The notes under the pieces are model-generated. The model saw only the letters and a list, made by a program, of their open reading frames with translations, ran no database searches and was not told where the DNA came from. From positions 1,984,001 through 2,048,000 of the forward strand of contig NZ_JQNK01000009.1 in NCBI RefSeq assembly GCF_000745215.1: a stretch of DNA of 64,000 bases. Direction: 5' to 3'. This document shows, piece after piece, positions 1 to 9,144 of this stretch (within the stretch, counting starts at the first letter, position 1; each line of letters starts with the position of its first letter). This DNA comes from Methylosinus sp. PW1. GTDB taxonomy: Bacteria > Pseudomonadota > Alphaproteobacteria > Rhizobiales > Beijerinckiaceae. Made by a program: the position numbers and the translations under genes.

Positions 1-68
1 GCGGTCGCCGGCGAATGAGTGTAGAAGGCGCGCGCGTTCCGCTTCATCTCGCTCACAGACGAAAGCGC

Positions 69-581
69 ATGTCTCCTTCCCTTCGCTTCCTCGCGCCGGC
101 CGCGGCGCTTCTCGCGCTCGCCTCCTGCACGAGCGAGAGCCGCCTGCCGAAAGAGCCGGAGCAGCCGAGCTTCTATCGCTCGCTCGCCGCGCCGAATGCG
201 CGCGTCGACGCGCAGGCGGCGCGGGACATGATCTCGCTCTATCGCAGCAACAATGGGCTCTCGGCGCTGGCGCTGGACCCCGCGCTGCAAGAGGCCGCGC
301 AGGCGCAGGCGAGCGCCATGGCCTCCGCCAATTCGCTGAGCCATGTGGTGCGCGGAACGCTGGACATGCGCCTCACCGCGCGCGGAATGCGCAGCGTCAG
401 CGCCGCGGAGAATGTCTCGGCCGGCTATCACACGCTCGCCGAGGCGTTCTCGGGATGGCGGCAATCGCCGCCGCACAATAAGAATTTGCTGATGAAGAAA
501 GCGACGCGCATGGGCATTGCGACCGCCTATGCGCCCAATGCGAAATACAAGGTCTATTGGGCTTTGATTCTCGCCGATTAG
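69..581 (+). CDS. CAP-domain (SCP/PR1-like) lipoprotein
   Basis: A 170-residue protein of the CAP superfamily. The ATG at 69 is preferred over an upstream in-frame start because it begins a typical lipoprotein signal: a hydrophobic stretch ending in the lipobox LASC, with the lipidated Cys at residue 20. The mature part carries the family landmarks AENVSAGY and, towards the C-terminus, SPPHNKNLL, followed by a YWALILAD ending like other bacterial CAP proteins. The natural substrate of bacterial CAP proteins is generally unknown; an envelope location is inferred from the signal. It stands alone, with two palindromes directly downstream. Confidence 0.85.
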   Translation: MSPSLRFLAPAAALLALASCTSESRLPKEPEQPSFYRSLAAPNARVDAQAARDMISLYRSNNGLSALALDPALQEAAQAQASAMASANSLSHVVRGTLDMRLTARGMRSVSAAENVSAGYHTLAEAFSGWRQSPPHNKNLLMKKATRMGIATAYAPNAKYKVYWALILAD

Positions 582-592
582 AAGCGCTTTCC

Positions 593-614
593 GATCGAAC
601 GGAATCGTTCGATC
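593..614. repeat. 9-bp inverted repeat downstream of the CAP gene
   Basis: Perfect palindrome: GATCGAACG, a 4-base loop GAAT, then CGTTCGATC. It lies 12 bases past the CAP stop codon, has no T-run on either side, and is followed 30 bases later by a second palindrome. It may be part of an intergenic repeat family rather than a terminator. Confidence 0.5.
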
Positions 615-643
615 GATCAGAATTCGCTTCCAAAAGAGAAATG

Positions 644-670
644 AGAGCGTCATCGATTGGATGACGCTCT
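644..670. terminator. 10-bp stem-loop, possible terminator or repeat unit
   Basis: AGAGCGTCAT and ATGACGCTCT form a perfect 10-bp stem around a 7-base loop. It sits between the CAP gene (plus strand) and the transposase (minus strand), so it could end transcription from both sides, but no U-tract follows. Confidence 0.4.
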
Positions 671-843
671 AACCGCGATTATGCAGCGCTTGACCGGCTT
701 TCGCGGTGAAGTGGAACATTTTTTGGTTCCAGATGACGCGCGCGCAGCACCAGCGGCTCTGGCGGCGGGCCGGAGTTTCGAAAGGCGAAGGCTTGCGGGT
801 GGACGGAAAAGGGTTCGGATTTCGGGGGCGCTCGCCCCGCCGG

Positions 844-2184
844 TCATGTCGCGAGGCGCGGAATGCGCGCGAGCGCGATGCGAAGGAATCGCTGGTCGGG
901 ACAGCTCGTCGGCAGATGGATTTTGATGGCGGTCTTCATCTCGACGACACGCGCGGCGATTTTCACGAGACGTAGACGCAGAGTGTCGAACTGAGCCGTC
1001 CGCCAAGCCGAGCGCTTGGGCGCCGCCATGCGCAAGCCCCACATGATCCAATAGGCTCCGGCGTGCAGGAACAGGCGAAGCTGATTGGCTGTCGCCTTCA
1101 TGCATGAGGTTCGGTCGGCGCAAAGATGCGTCTTCCAGGATTTGATATGGTTCTCGGCTTGGCCGCGTCGGCAATAGACATCTTCATAGAGACGGCGGGC
1201 ATTGCGGGCTTCGAGATTGGTGACGACGAAGCGCGTGTCGACGCCGTCGGGCCCTGCTTCGGTTCGTGCGATGATGCGCTCGACGCGGCTCCAGCTCTGT
1301 GCGCCGTCGAGGAATTCCTTGTAGCGCCGCGCCTTGCCGGCCGAAGGCGTCGCCTCGAACGCGGCCTTGGTTCTGGCTTCGAGGCCGAGGATATGCGATC
1401 TCAGCGTCGTCGTCGGGGCGACGCCGAAGATGAAGTCGAGGCCATTGGCGCGGCAGAAGTCGATCGTCTCGGGCGTGCAATAATGGCTGTCGGCGCGCAG
1501 CAGAATTTTCGTTCTCGGCCAATTGGTGCGAATGGCGCGCAGCAGGCGGCGCAGGAAGCGCTCGGCCTCCCTGCCGCTGGGGCGCTTTGCCGGCCGCAGC
1601 ATGGCCGAGACGAAGCGGCCAGAGCCGTCGAACACGACGATCGGTTGAAAACCATATTCGTCATGATGCGCGTTGAAGAGGCGGAGTTGCTGGCCGCCGT
1701 GGACAGCGTCGAAGGTGTCGTCGATGTCGAGCGTGATGCGCTCTGGAACGCGATGGAACGACTCGCAATAGAGATCGACCAAGGCGCGGCCCATGCGCAG
1801 CAGAGCGCGAGCGTCCGGCAGATTCTCGAAGCGCGAGATCGTCGACTGCGAGGCGAGCTCGCGCTCGGACGGCGCGACGCCTTGCGCCATCTTGAAGATC
1901 GGATCGCTGCGCAGAGCCGAGGCGTCGTTGCCGTCCTCATAGCCGGCGCCGATCATGAGCAGGCGAAAGCGCATGATGTCGGCGAGCGTGTGGGTGACGA
2001 GATCGGGATCGCGCGGATCGCGGATGCAGCCGGCGAGCCGCTCGGCGACGCGCAGGCGCTGCTCGATCTCACGCAGCAGCAGCACGCCGCCATCGGAGGA
2101 CACGAGGCCGCCGTCGAATTTGGCGACGACGGTCTTGCCGGAAACAGGTGACAGGCCGGAAAGCGGCAGGGTAAAATCGTTCAT
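844..2184 (-). mobile_element. IS1380-family transposase (DDE)
   Basis: A 446-residue DDE transposase, full length for the IS1380 family. The N-terminal landmark FDGGLVSSDGGVLLLRE is followed by a LDIDDTFD segment with the first catalytic Asp, a LLRADSHY segment with the second, and YCRRGQAENHIK with the C-terminal Glu. The frame is intact, so the copy may be active. Terminal inverted repeats and a target duplication could not be identified with certainty in the flanks (about 590-843 and 2185-2300), so the outer limits of the element are not given. It separates the CAP gene from the small ORF at 2300. Confidence 0.85.
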
Positions 2185-2299
2185 GGCGGGCGTGGCGGCT
2201 TCGAAATGGCGCGAGTTGGATTCGACACCCGAACTCTACGCTAAATCAAAAGGCTGTACCACTCCCGCCAACCTGCGGTGAATTTTCCGGGCTAAAGGC

Positions 2300-2488
2300 T
2301 CACGCCCGGCGCTTGCGCTTGCGGCCGCCGCTCGTCGCCGTGCCGCCGCCGCCCGGCGTTTTCGTCGCCGCATCCTCCGGCCGCACATAACGCACGCCGA
2401 GAAAGAAAAGTATTTGCGCCTCGCCGACGACGGACGGCGCTCGTGGCGCCGACCTCGCCTTCGAGGAGAAGGCTATGAGCTCGCCCAT
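2300..2488 (-). CDS. Small conserved-looking hypothetical protein (62 aa)
   Basis: A 62-residue ORF with a central hydrophobic segment GEAQILFFLGVRY and a basic C-terminus RKRKRRA. The segment resembles short uncharacterised alphaproteobacterial proteins, but no function can be assigned. It lies directly beside the transposase and is transcribed in the same direction. Length and composition are the only support, so it could be spurious. Confidence 0.45.
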   Translation of the reverse strand: MGELIAFSSKARSAPRAPSVVGEAQILFFLGVRYVRPEDAATKTPGGGGTATSGGRKRKRRA

Positions 2489-2644
2489 TTCATCGGCCCC
2501 CGCAATGAACCGGCCCCCGCAATGAAGCGCGCAAATCGCGCGTTCGGTCGATAGGGCGATTAGGGGCCGCCGAGGGTTAATGTTGCGTCAATGTCCACGC
2601 GCTAAATTCGCCGTTCGTGTATTAAGTTTGCGATTGGTGCGTAT

Positions 2645-3700
2645 ATGCCACGAGGCGAAAGCGAAAATCGGAAGGCCGAGGCGGCTCTGTTCCGCGAGAT
2701 CGTCGACCAGTTCGTCGCGCGTCCGCTGCATCCGGCGGCCGATATCGACCAGTTCGAGACGCTCGTCGGAGGCTTCATCGATGTGCTCGACGCCGATGTG
2801 GTCGCCGAGCGGGCTTTGGAATTGTGCCGCCACCCGGACACGCCGCGCGGAATCGTCGCGCGGCTGCTGGACAAGGGCGGACGCGTCTCCCGCATCGCCG
2901 TAGAATATGCGCCGGTGATTCACGCCGGCCTCGTGCGCGCGCTGGCCGAGCATGGCTCGGCCGAGCTCGCCGTCGCCATCGCCCGCCGCTCCTCGCTGGA
3001 ACGCAAGATCATCGCCGGCCTCGCCTCGCGCGGCGAGAGCGAGGTGCTCTGCGCGCTCGCCGCCAATCGGCGCCTGCATCTCGATCAAGCGGCGCGGCGC
3101 TCGCTGCTGCAGGCGGCGCGCGACGATCTGCGGCTCGCGCGCATATTGCTGGACCGCGCCGATCTCGCGCTCGACCCGGAAGCGCTGTTCCTCGCCGCCG
3201 ATTCCGGCGAGCGCTCGCGCATATTGCTGGAGGCGGCGACGCAGGCCCTTGTCTCGAATGGGCCGGAATATGTCGCGCGGCCGGCGCCGGCGCTGGCCGA
3301 GGAGATCGACGCCTGCGCGGTCGCCCGCGATTTCGAGGCGCTGGCCGAGGCGCTGGCGGAAGCGCTCGACTGCCGCAAGTCGCGCGCGCGCGCCATTCTC
3401 ATGGACAAAAGCGGGGAGGCGCTGGCGCTCGCCCTGCTCGCCCTCGGCGTCGGCGAGGACACGGCGATCCGCATCTTCCTCGGCGCCGAGCGCGCCGCGC
3501 CGGATGTGGAGCGCATCCGCTCGCTCGTCGCGCTGATGCGATCGACGCCGCCGCGCGCCGCGCAGAGGCTCGTCGCCGCCATGACCGGCTCGCTGCGCCA
3601 GGAGAAGGAGCGCGCCGCCGCCGCCTCCGCGCGCCCCGGCGTCTTGGAGCAGAAGCGCAGGCGCAAGCAGAGGAAAGACGCCGTCAAAGCGCAGGCGTGA
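2645..3700 (+). CDS. DUF2336 domain-containing protein
   Basis: A 351-residue, alanine- and arginine-rich helical protein matching the DUF2336 family, which is largely alphaproteobacterial and of unknown biochemical role. Repeated helical units such as RHPDTPRGIVARLLDKGG and LAEHGSAELAVAIARR run through the first two thirds. The C-terminus is strongly basic (QKRRRKQRKDAVKAQA), suggesting nucleic-acid or membrane contact. There is no signal peptide or membrane segment. The gene stands alone and is followed by two GC-rich hairpins. Confidence 0.8.
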   Translation: MPRGESENRKAEAALFREIVDQFVARPLHPAADIDQFETLVGGFIDVLDADVVAERALELCRHPDTPRGIVARLLDKGGRVSRIAVEYAPVIHAGLVRALAEHGSAELAVAIARRSSLERKIIAGLASRGESEVLCALAANRRLHLDQAARRSLLQAARDDLRLARILLDRADLALDPEALFLAADSGERSRILLEAATQALVSNGPEYVARPAPALAEEIDACAVARDFEALAEALAEALDCRKSRARAILMDKSGEALALALLALGVGEDTAIRIFLGAERAAPDVERIRSLVALMRSTPPRAAQRLVAAMTGSLRQEKERAAAASARPGVLEQKRRRKQRKDAVKAQA

Positions 3701-3715
3701 ATGCGCTGCGCGGCC

Positions 3716-3836
3716 CCCTCCCTCACCCTCCCCCGCTTTGCGGGAGAGGGGGGCGGCAGGCGTTTACGCAAAATCTCGATGAAGCGCGGAATCTGCTCCC
3801 TCTCCCGCGCAGCGGGGGAGGGCTGGGGAGGGGGCG
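3716..3836. repeat. Two GC-rich palindromic repeats (CTCCCCCGC type)
   Basis: Two hairpins in tandem, one near 3716-3752 (CTCCCCCGC / GCGGGAGAG) and one near 3796-3836 (CTCTCCCGC / GCGGGGGAG). Related copies occur at 4407-4434, 17824-17853 and 29371-29404. They are REP-like intergenic elements; the copy directly after the DUF2336 gene may also end its transcription. The rest of 3837-3984 shows nothing beyond the leader of the hemerythrin gene. Confidence 0.65.
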
Positions 3837-3984
3837 TCGCGCCCCTAAGGCCTCATCATGCCGCAGCGGCAATTCGTCCTTTATTGACGCTCGTCAATGA
3901 CGCGCGGCGACGCGCCCTTTACGCGATCACTCGTTCGATCGCGGCGCGCCTCGGTCGGACCAATCATTCGATGGAGGAAAAGGC

Positions 3985-4392
3985 ATGTCGCTCATCACCT
4001 GGTCGTCCGAGCAATTCGCCACCAACGTCTCCAAGCATGACATAGAGCATCAGGAAATTTTCCGTCTGCTGAATGTTCTCGGCGATTCCGTCGCGAGCGG
4101 CGACCGCGACGCCGTCGGCCGCGATCTCGACGCGCTCATCGCCTATGTCGCCGAGCATTTCGCCTCGGAGGAGGCGAATTTCGAAGCCTATGGCTATCCC
4201 GCCTATCCCGGCCACAAGGCCGAGCACGACAAGCTCGTCGCCACCGCGCTCGATCTGCAGAAAAAGTTCCACGCCGGCGAGGCGGAAGTGACCGCCGACA
4301 CGGCGGCCTTTCTCGTCGGCTGGCTGACCGACCATATTCCGAAAATCGACAAGCTCTACGGCTCCTTCCTCAATGAGAAGGGCGTGGCGTAA
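3985..4392 (+). CDS. Bacteriohemerythrin
   Basis: A 135-residue single-domain hemerythrin, a non-heme di-iron protein that binds O2 reversibly. All seven expected iron ligands can be placed: H22, H58, E62, H77, H81, H117 and D122, in motifs HDIEHQE, HFASEE, HKAEHD and HIPKID. A strong ribosome-binding site GGAGGAAAAGG precedes the ATG. In methanotrophs such proteins have been proposed to deliver oxygen to membrane-bound methane monooxygenase; that role here is inference. The gene is monocistronic and followed by a GC-rich hairpin. Confidence 0.95.
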   Translation: MSLITWSSEQFATNVSKHDIEHQEIFRLLNVLGDSVASGDRDAVGRDLDALIAYVAEHFASEEANFEAYGYPAYPGHKAEHDKLVATALDLQKKFHAGEAEVTADTAAFLVGWLTDHIPKIDKLYGSFLNEKGVA

Positions 4393-4406
4393 GCCGCGCG
4401 CGCTTT

Positions 4407-4434
4407 TCCTCTCCCCGCCCTGGCGGGGAGAGGA
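4407..4434. repeat. GC-rich palindromic repeat / likely terminator
   Basis: TCCTCTCCCCGCC and GGCGGGGAGAGGA form a near-perfect hairpin 15 bases after the hemerythrin stop codon. It belongs to the same repeat type as those at 3716-3836. Confidence 0.6.
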
Positions 4435-4506
4435 CGAGATCCCGGTTTCGGGAATCCGCCTCGCTATGTCATAAGACCCGCGCAATTCACCGATAAGCGC
4501 GCGGAC

Positions 4507-6129
4507 ATGATACGCCTCGAGAACATCAGCAAGCAGAACGGCCAGCAGCTCCTCTTCATCGAAACGTCGGCGGCGCTGCTTCCCGGCGAGAAGGTCGGCC
4601 TCGTCGGCCCCAATGGCGCCGGCAAAACGACGCTCTTCCGCATGATCGCGGGCCAGGAACGGCCGGATGAAGGCCAAGTGTCGGTCGATCGCGGCGTCAC
4701 CATCGGCTATTTCAACCAGGATGTCGGCGAGATGGCCGGCCGCAGCGCCGTCGCCGAGGTGATGGACGGCGCCGGCCCGGTGAGCGCCGTCGCCGCGGAG
4801 CTCGCCGAGCTGGAGGCCGCCATGGCCGACCCGGACGCGGCGGAAAATTTCGACGCGATCCTCGAGCGCTATGGCGAGGTCCAGGCGCGTTTCGAGGAGC
4901 TGGACGGCTATGCGCTGGACGGCCGCGCGCGCGAGGTTCTCGCCGGCCTCGGCTTTTCCCAGGAGATGATGGACGGCGACGTCGGCGCGCTCTCCGGCGG
5001 CTGGAAGATGCGCGTCGCGCTGGCGCGCATTCTCTTGATGCGCCCGGACGCCATGCTGCTCGACGAGCCGAGCAACCATCTCGACATCGAAAGCCTGATC
5101 TGGCTCGAGGGATTTTTGAAAGGCTACCCCGGCGCGCTGCTGATGACCTCGCATGATCGCGAGTTCATGAATCGCATCGTCGGCAAGATCATCGAGATCG
5201 ACGGCGGCTCGCTCAACTCCTATTCCGGCGATTATGAATTCTACGAGCGCCAGCGCGCGCAGAATGAATTGCAGCAGCAGGCGCAATTCGAGCGGCAGCA
5301 GGCCATGCTCGCCAAGGAGATCAAATTCATCGAGCGCTTCAAGGCGCGGGCCTCGCACGCCGCGCAGGTGCAGAGCCGCGTGAAGAAGCTCGACAAGATC
5401 GAGCGCGTCGAGCCGCCGCGCCGGCGCCAGTCGGTCGCTTTCGAATTCGCGCCGGCGCCGCGATCCGGCGAGGAGGTGGCGACGCTCGCGCGCGTCTCCA
5501 AGCGCTATGGCTCGCGCAGCATTTACGAGGGGCTGGATTTTCAGGTGCGGCGCAGGGAGCGCTGGTGCGTGATGGGCGTCAATGGCGCCGGCAAATCCAC
5601 GCTGCTGAAGCTCATCGCCGGCGCGACGCAGCCGGACGAAGGCGCGGCGGCGCTCGGCGCCAATGTGAAGATGGGCTATTTCGCGCAGCACGCCATGGAG
5701 CTTCTGAACGGCGAGCACAGCGTCTTCGAGGCGCTGGAGGACGCTTTCCCGCAAGCCGGGCAAGGCGCGCTGCGCACGCTCGCCGGCTGCTTCGGCTTTT
5801 CCGGCGACGATGTGGAGAAGAAATGCCGCGTGCTCTCGGGCGGCGAGAAGGCGCGGCTGGTGATGGCGAAAATGCTCTTTGATCCGCCGAATTTTTTGGT
5901 GCTGGACGAGCCGACCAACCATCTCGATCTCGGCACCAAGGAGATGCTGGTCGAGGCGCTCGCGGCCTATGAGGGCGCCATGCTGTTCGTCTCGCACGAC
6001 CGGCGCTTTCTGGCGGCCCTCTCCAATCGCGTGCTGGAGGTGACGCCGGAAGGCGTGCAGCAGTTCGGCGGCGGCTATACAGAATATGTCGCGCGCACCG
6101 GGCGTGAGGCGCCGGGCGTGCACGGGTGA
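4507..6129 (+). CDS. ABC-F family ATPase (Uup/EttA/YbiT-like)
   Basis: A 540-residue soluble protein with two ABC domains in tandem and no membrane segments, the layout of ABC-F translation factors. Walker A motifs are GPNGAGKTTL near residue 37 and GVNGAGKSTLL near 358. Signatures LSGGWKM and LSGGEKA precede Walker B segments LLDEPSNHLD and VLDEPTNHLD. Between the domains lies a Gln/Arg-rich linker (residues about 240-300) that in this family contacts the ribosome. The subtype cannot be fixed from sequence alone. The next gene is convergent, 12 bases away. Confidence 0.93.
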   Translation: MIRLENISKQNGQQLLFIETSAALLPGEKVGLVGPNGAGKTTLFRMIAGQERPDEGQVSVDRGVTIGYFNQDVGEMAGRSAVAEVMDGAGPVSAVAAELAELEAAMADPDAAENFDAILERYGEVQARFEELDGYALDGRAREVLAGLGFSQEMMDGDVGALSGGWKMRVALARILLMRPDAMLLDEPSNHLDIESLIWLEGFLKGYPGALLMTSHDREFMNRIVGKIIEIDGGSLNSYSGDYEFYERQRAQNELQQQAQFERQQAMLAKEIKFIERFKARASHAAQVQSRVKKLDKIERVEPPRRRQSVAFEFAPAPRSGEEVATLARVSKRYGSRSIYEGLDFQVRRRERWCVMGVNGAGKSTLLKLIAGATQPDEGAAALGANVKMGYFAQHAMELLNGEHSVFEALEDAFPQAGQGALRTLAGCFGFSGDDVEKKCRVLSGGEKARLVMAKMLFDPPNFLVLDEPTNHLDLGTKEMLVEALAAYEGAMLFVSHDRRFLAALSNRVLEVTPEGVQQFGGGYTEYVARTGREAPGVHG

Positions 6130-6141
6130 GCGAAGCCGCGC

Positions 6142-7191
6142 TCACCGCGAAAGATGCTGGTCGAAAAAGGCCTTCATCTTGGCGACGGCGAGGCGCGACT
6201 CCGGCGCGTTCGGAATCTGCCCCTGGAACACATGCGGCATTCCTTCATAGACGTCGAGCTTGGCGGTCCCGCCCGCCGCCTCGATCGCCTGATAGAGCCG
6301 CACAGAATCGCTGAGCAGAATTTCGCGCGTGCCCGCCTGAATAAGAGCAGGCGGAAAGCCTTTCTCGAAATCGCCATAGACCGGCGACACATGAGGATGC
6401 GCCCAATCCTTCGCATCCGCATAGGCGAGCATGGCGTTTTTGATCTGGCGCTCATAGGACATGATGGGATCGGCGTCGCGCAGCGTGACGCGGGTGTCGG
6501 CGGCGTTGCGGAAATCGGCCAGCAGCGACCAGGTCGCCACAGCGGCCGGCAGGCCGAGGCCTTCGTCACGCATTTTCAGCGTCGTCGCGACCGCGAGATT
6601 GCCGCCGGCGGAATCGCCGAACATGGCGATGCGTCGCATTTGCGCGCCGCCGGCGAGCAGGCGCTTCACGACAGCGACCACGTCTCCGGTGATCTGTGGC
6701 CATTTCGCCGCAGGCGCGAGGCGATAATCGACGACGACGATGCGACGGCGGAAGACGCGCGCGAGCTTGGCCATTCCCTCGAGCGCGCCGCGCGCGTCGA
6801 AATACACGAAGGCGCCGCCATGGAGATAGACGACGACCGATCCATCATCGACGAGCCCGTTCGGCGCAATGTCGAAATAGGAGGCGCCGTCCGTCTCGAT
6901 CCGCGAGACGGCGACTCCTTGCGTCCGCACCGCGGCGAGGTCGACCGCGCGCGCCGCCGCCGCGGCGGCCTGCAGCCGCGCCCAGCCATCATGATCGCCG
7001 GGCTCCGGCAGAGTGGGGATGATGGCGTGATCGCCGCCGATTTTCGCCAGCAGCCGCCTGCCGTCCGTCGAAATCGTTTCGGGAACCCAAGCATAGGCGG
7101 AGGCGTGGGCCGGATCGGCTCCCGATGTCGGCCGCAGCAGCGCGACCAGCAGCAATCCCGCCACGGCGCAATGCGCGAGCGATTCCTTCAA
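6142..7191 (-). CDS. Secreted alpha/beta hydrolase (HSL-type esterase)
   Basis: A 349-residue hydrolase of the hormone-sensitive-lipase type. It shows the oxyanion-hole motif HGGAF (YLHGGAFVYF), the nucleophile motif GDSAGGN, and a C-terminal GMPHVF segment with the likely catalytic His. The N-terminus is hydrophobic (LAHCAVAGLLLVALL) and looks like a signal peptide, so export is probable. The substrate is unknown; the family cleaves short acyl esters. It is the last minus-strand gene of the block starting at 11.9 kb, but a 173-base gap separates it from the CobW gene, so it may be transcribed separately. Confidence 0.85.
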   Translation of the reverse strand: MKESLAHCAVAGLLLVALLRPTSGADPAHASAYAWVPETISTDGRRLLAKIGGDHAIIPTLPEPGDHDGWARLQAAAAAARAVDLAAVRTQGVAVSRIETDGASYFDIAPNGLVDDGSVVVYLHGGAFVYFDARGALEGMAKLARVFRRRIVVVDYRLAPAAKWPQITGDVVAVVKRLLAGGAQMRRIAMFGDSAGGNLAVATTLKMRDEGLGLPAAVATWSLLADFRNAADTRVTLRDADPIMSYERQIKNAMLAYADAKDWAHPHVSPVYGDFEKGFPPALIQAGTREILLSDSVRLYQAIEAAGGTAKLDVYEGMPHVFQGQIPNAPESRLAVAKMKAFFDQHLSR

Positions 7192-7364
7192 GCTCTCACC
7201 CCGATCGCAAGACGGGCGGCGTCACGCCTCGAGCGGACCAGAATGAGCGAAACGATTTTCTAATTCTTTGCTGGATCGCGACGATCGTTTCTATCCGATG
7301 ACTCGTCGGCGCCGACGGAACCGCGCGGCGAGACGCCCTCGCCGCGCGCAAAATTGCGGAAAGA

Positions 7365-8495
7365 TCACTTGCGCCGCAGCACTTCCGTCTCGAAGCTCTC
7401 GCGGATCGTCTCTTCCTTCAGCTTGCGGCCGATGAAGACGAGGCGCGCGCTGCGCTTCTCGTCGGGGCGCCAGTCGCGCTGCAGATCGCCGTCCAGGATC
7501 ATATGCACGCCCTGGAAGACGAAGCGCTTCGGCTCGTCGGTGAAGGCGACGATGCCCTTGCAGCGCAGAATATCCGCGCCCTCGCGCTGCACGAACTCGT
7601 TGAGCCAGGGCACGAAGACATTGGGATCGAGCTCGCCCTCGTGGAGGATGGAGACCGAGCCCATCTCCTCATCGTGATAATGCTTCAGCCCATGGCCGTG
7701 ATCGTCGTGACGCCCGTGCTCATCATGATCATGATGCGCGTGCTCGTGATGATGATCGTGGCCGCAATCCGGCCCGCACTCGTGCTCATGCTCATGCTCA
7801 TGCTCATGCTCATGATGGCCGTGATCATGATCGTGATGATCGTGATCCTCCGCCTCGAGGAAACGCGGCTCTATCTCCAATATGCGATCGAGATCGAAAG
7901 CATTGCGCTCCAGCACCGCCGCAATCGGAACATCTGCCTTCACCGCATGATGCAGAGTCGCATAAGGGTTGATGGCGCGAATGCGGCCCTCGACCTCGGC
8001 GAGCTCCTCGCGCGTCACGAGATCGGTCTTGTTCAGCACGATGACGTCGGCGAAGGCGATCTGATTCTTCGCCTCCGGCGCATCGGCGAGGCGCTGCGCC
8101 AGAAATTTGGCGTCGGCGAGCGTCACCACAGCGTCGAGCCGCGCCGCCTCCTTCACATCCGCATCGACAAAGAATGTCTGCGCCACCGGCGCGGGATCGG
8201 CGACGCCGGTCGTCTCGACGATGATCGCGTCGAACTTGCCGCGGCGCTTCAGCAGACCTTCGATGATGCGGATGAGATCGCCGCGCACGGTGCAGCAGAT
8301 GCAGCCGTTGTTCATCTCGAAGATTTCTTCGTCGGCGCCGACGACGAGGTCATTGTCTATGCCGATCTCGCCGAACTCATTGACGATGACGGCGTAGCGC
8401 CGCCCGTGCTGCTCGGTGAGGATGCGGTTGAGAAGAGTCGTCTTGCCGGCGCCGAGATAGCCGGTGAGGACGGTGACGGGAATCTTGTCGGTCAA
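7365..8495 (-). CDS. CobW/COG0523 GTP-binding metal chaperone with His-rich insert
   Basis: A 376-residue COG0523 P-loop GTPase. It has Walker [12 protein letters not shown], the metal-binding CxCC motif in [11 protein letters not shown], the guanine-specificity motif NKTD, and a C-terminal CobW domain. Between about residues 215 and 268 lies a His/Asp/Glu-rich stretch with many HDH/HEH units and a CGPDCGHDH cluster, expected to bind Zn or a similar metal. The TTG at 8495 is chosen because AGGAG lies 9 bases upstream and the preceding gene ends 12 bases before; an upstream start would lack homology. Its place behind the zinc importer suggests a zinc chaperone rather than cobalamin synthesis. 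Confidence 0.88.
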   Translation of the reverse strand: MTDKIPVTVLTGYLGAGKTTLLNRILTEQHGRRYAVIVNEFGEIGIDNDLVVGADEEIFEMNNGCICCTVRGDLIRIIEGLLKRRGKFDAIIVETTGVADPAPVAQTFFVDADVKEAARLDAVVTLADAKFLAQRLADAPEAKNQIAFADVIVLNKTDLVTREELAEVEGRIRAINPYATLHHAVKADVPIAAVLERNAFDLDRILEIEPRFLEAEDHDHHDHDHGHHEHEHEHEHEHECGPDCGHDHHHEHAHHDHDEHGRHDDHGHGLKHYHDEEMGSVSILHEGELDPNVFVPWLNEFVQREGADILRCKGIVAFTDEPKRFVFQGVHMILDGDLQRDWRPDEKRSARLVFIGRKLKEETIRESFETEVLRRK

Positions 8496-8506
8496 GGGGC
8501 TTGCTC

Positions 8507-9055
8507 CTATTGCGCGCCTTTGCGGAGCTGCTCGCGCTTCTTGATGAGCTCCTGCATGTTCATTTGTCCGCCCGGCAGCCCCGGCATGACGATGTCGCCC
8601 GGCTTTTGGCCCGGCTTGCACGGACCGAGCCACTTCGCCTCGAGCACCATATCGGCGGAAGCGAGATTATGGATCGGCGGCGTATAAGTGATGTGGAGCT
8701 CGCCGCGATAGGCGGAATCGAAGCTCCCGGTGAAAACGCCTTCCGTCTTCGTCACCGACTTGTCGAGCTTGCAGACCGAGCTGACACGATATTTATCGCC
8801 GTCGCGGGTGAAGCTCAGCTTCTCGCATTTCGGCCCGTTTTCGCCGATGTTCTGGCGCATGATGTCGTCTGTCTTCTCGTCGATGCACATTTCCACCCCG
8901 CCGCTCGGCGAGGGCGCGCCCTGCATGACATGCTCCATGCGCCAAAGGCCGGGCTTGCGGCGCGGCGTCTCATCCGCGGCGGCCGGAAGGACAGGCGAAA
9001 AGGCAGGAAGACAGAGCGCGCAAAAAGCGGCGCCGAGAGACAGATGAAGTCGCAT
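8507..9055 (-). CDS. DUF3617 domain-containing periplasmic protein
   Basis: A 182-residue protein with a Sec signal peptide ([21 protein letters not shown]) and the DUF3617 pattern: [11 protein letters not shown] near the mature start, CIDEKTDD, then a beta-rich core with paired cysteines. Its function is unknown; the family is periplasmic. It ends 11 bases before the CobW start, so the two are very probably co-transcribed and translationally linked. Confidence 0.8.
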   Translation of the reverse strand: MRLHLSLGAAFCALCLPAFSPVLPAAADETPRRKPGLWRMEHVMQGAPSPSGGVEMCIDEKTDDIMRQNIGENGPKCEKLSFTRDGDKYRVSSVCKLDKSVTKTEGVFTGSFDSAYRGELHITYTPPIHNLASADMVLEAKWLGPCKPGQKPGDIVMPGLPGGQMNMQELIKKREQLRKGAQ

Positions 9056-9144
9056 GGGACAGGCTCCAGGGCGCGGGACCGCCAGCGCGCCTGAAAATAG
9101 TATAGACGAAAATCCGGCCGAAAGTCGTCGGGCGACCGCAAGCC

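Noticed and set aside
844..2300. Terminal inverted repeats of the IS1380-type element
   Set aside because: Several short partial matches between the flanks were seen, but none was long enough to call the ends.
3964..6123. A 719-codon minus-strand frame opposite the hemerythrin and ABC-F genes
   Set aside because: Both plus-strand genes have diagnostic motifs throughout; the opposite frame is low-complexity.
7690..7850. Short repeats of CATGCT/CATGAT type that look like a small tandem array
   Set aside because: They are the codons of the His-rich insert of the CobW-type GTPase, not a CRISPR or regulatory array.
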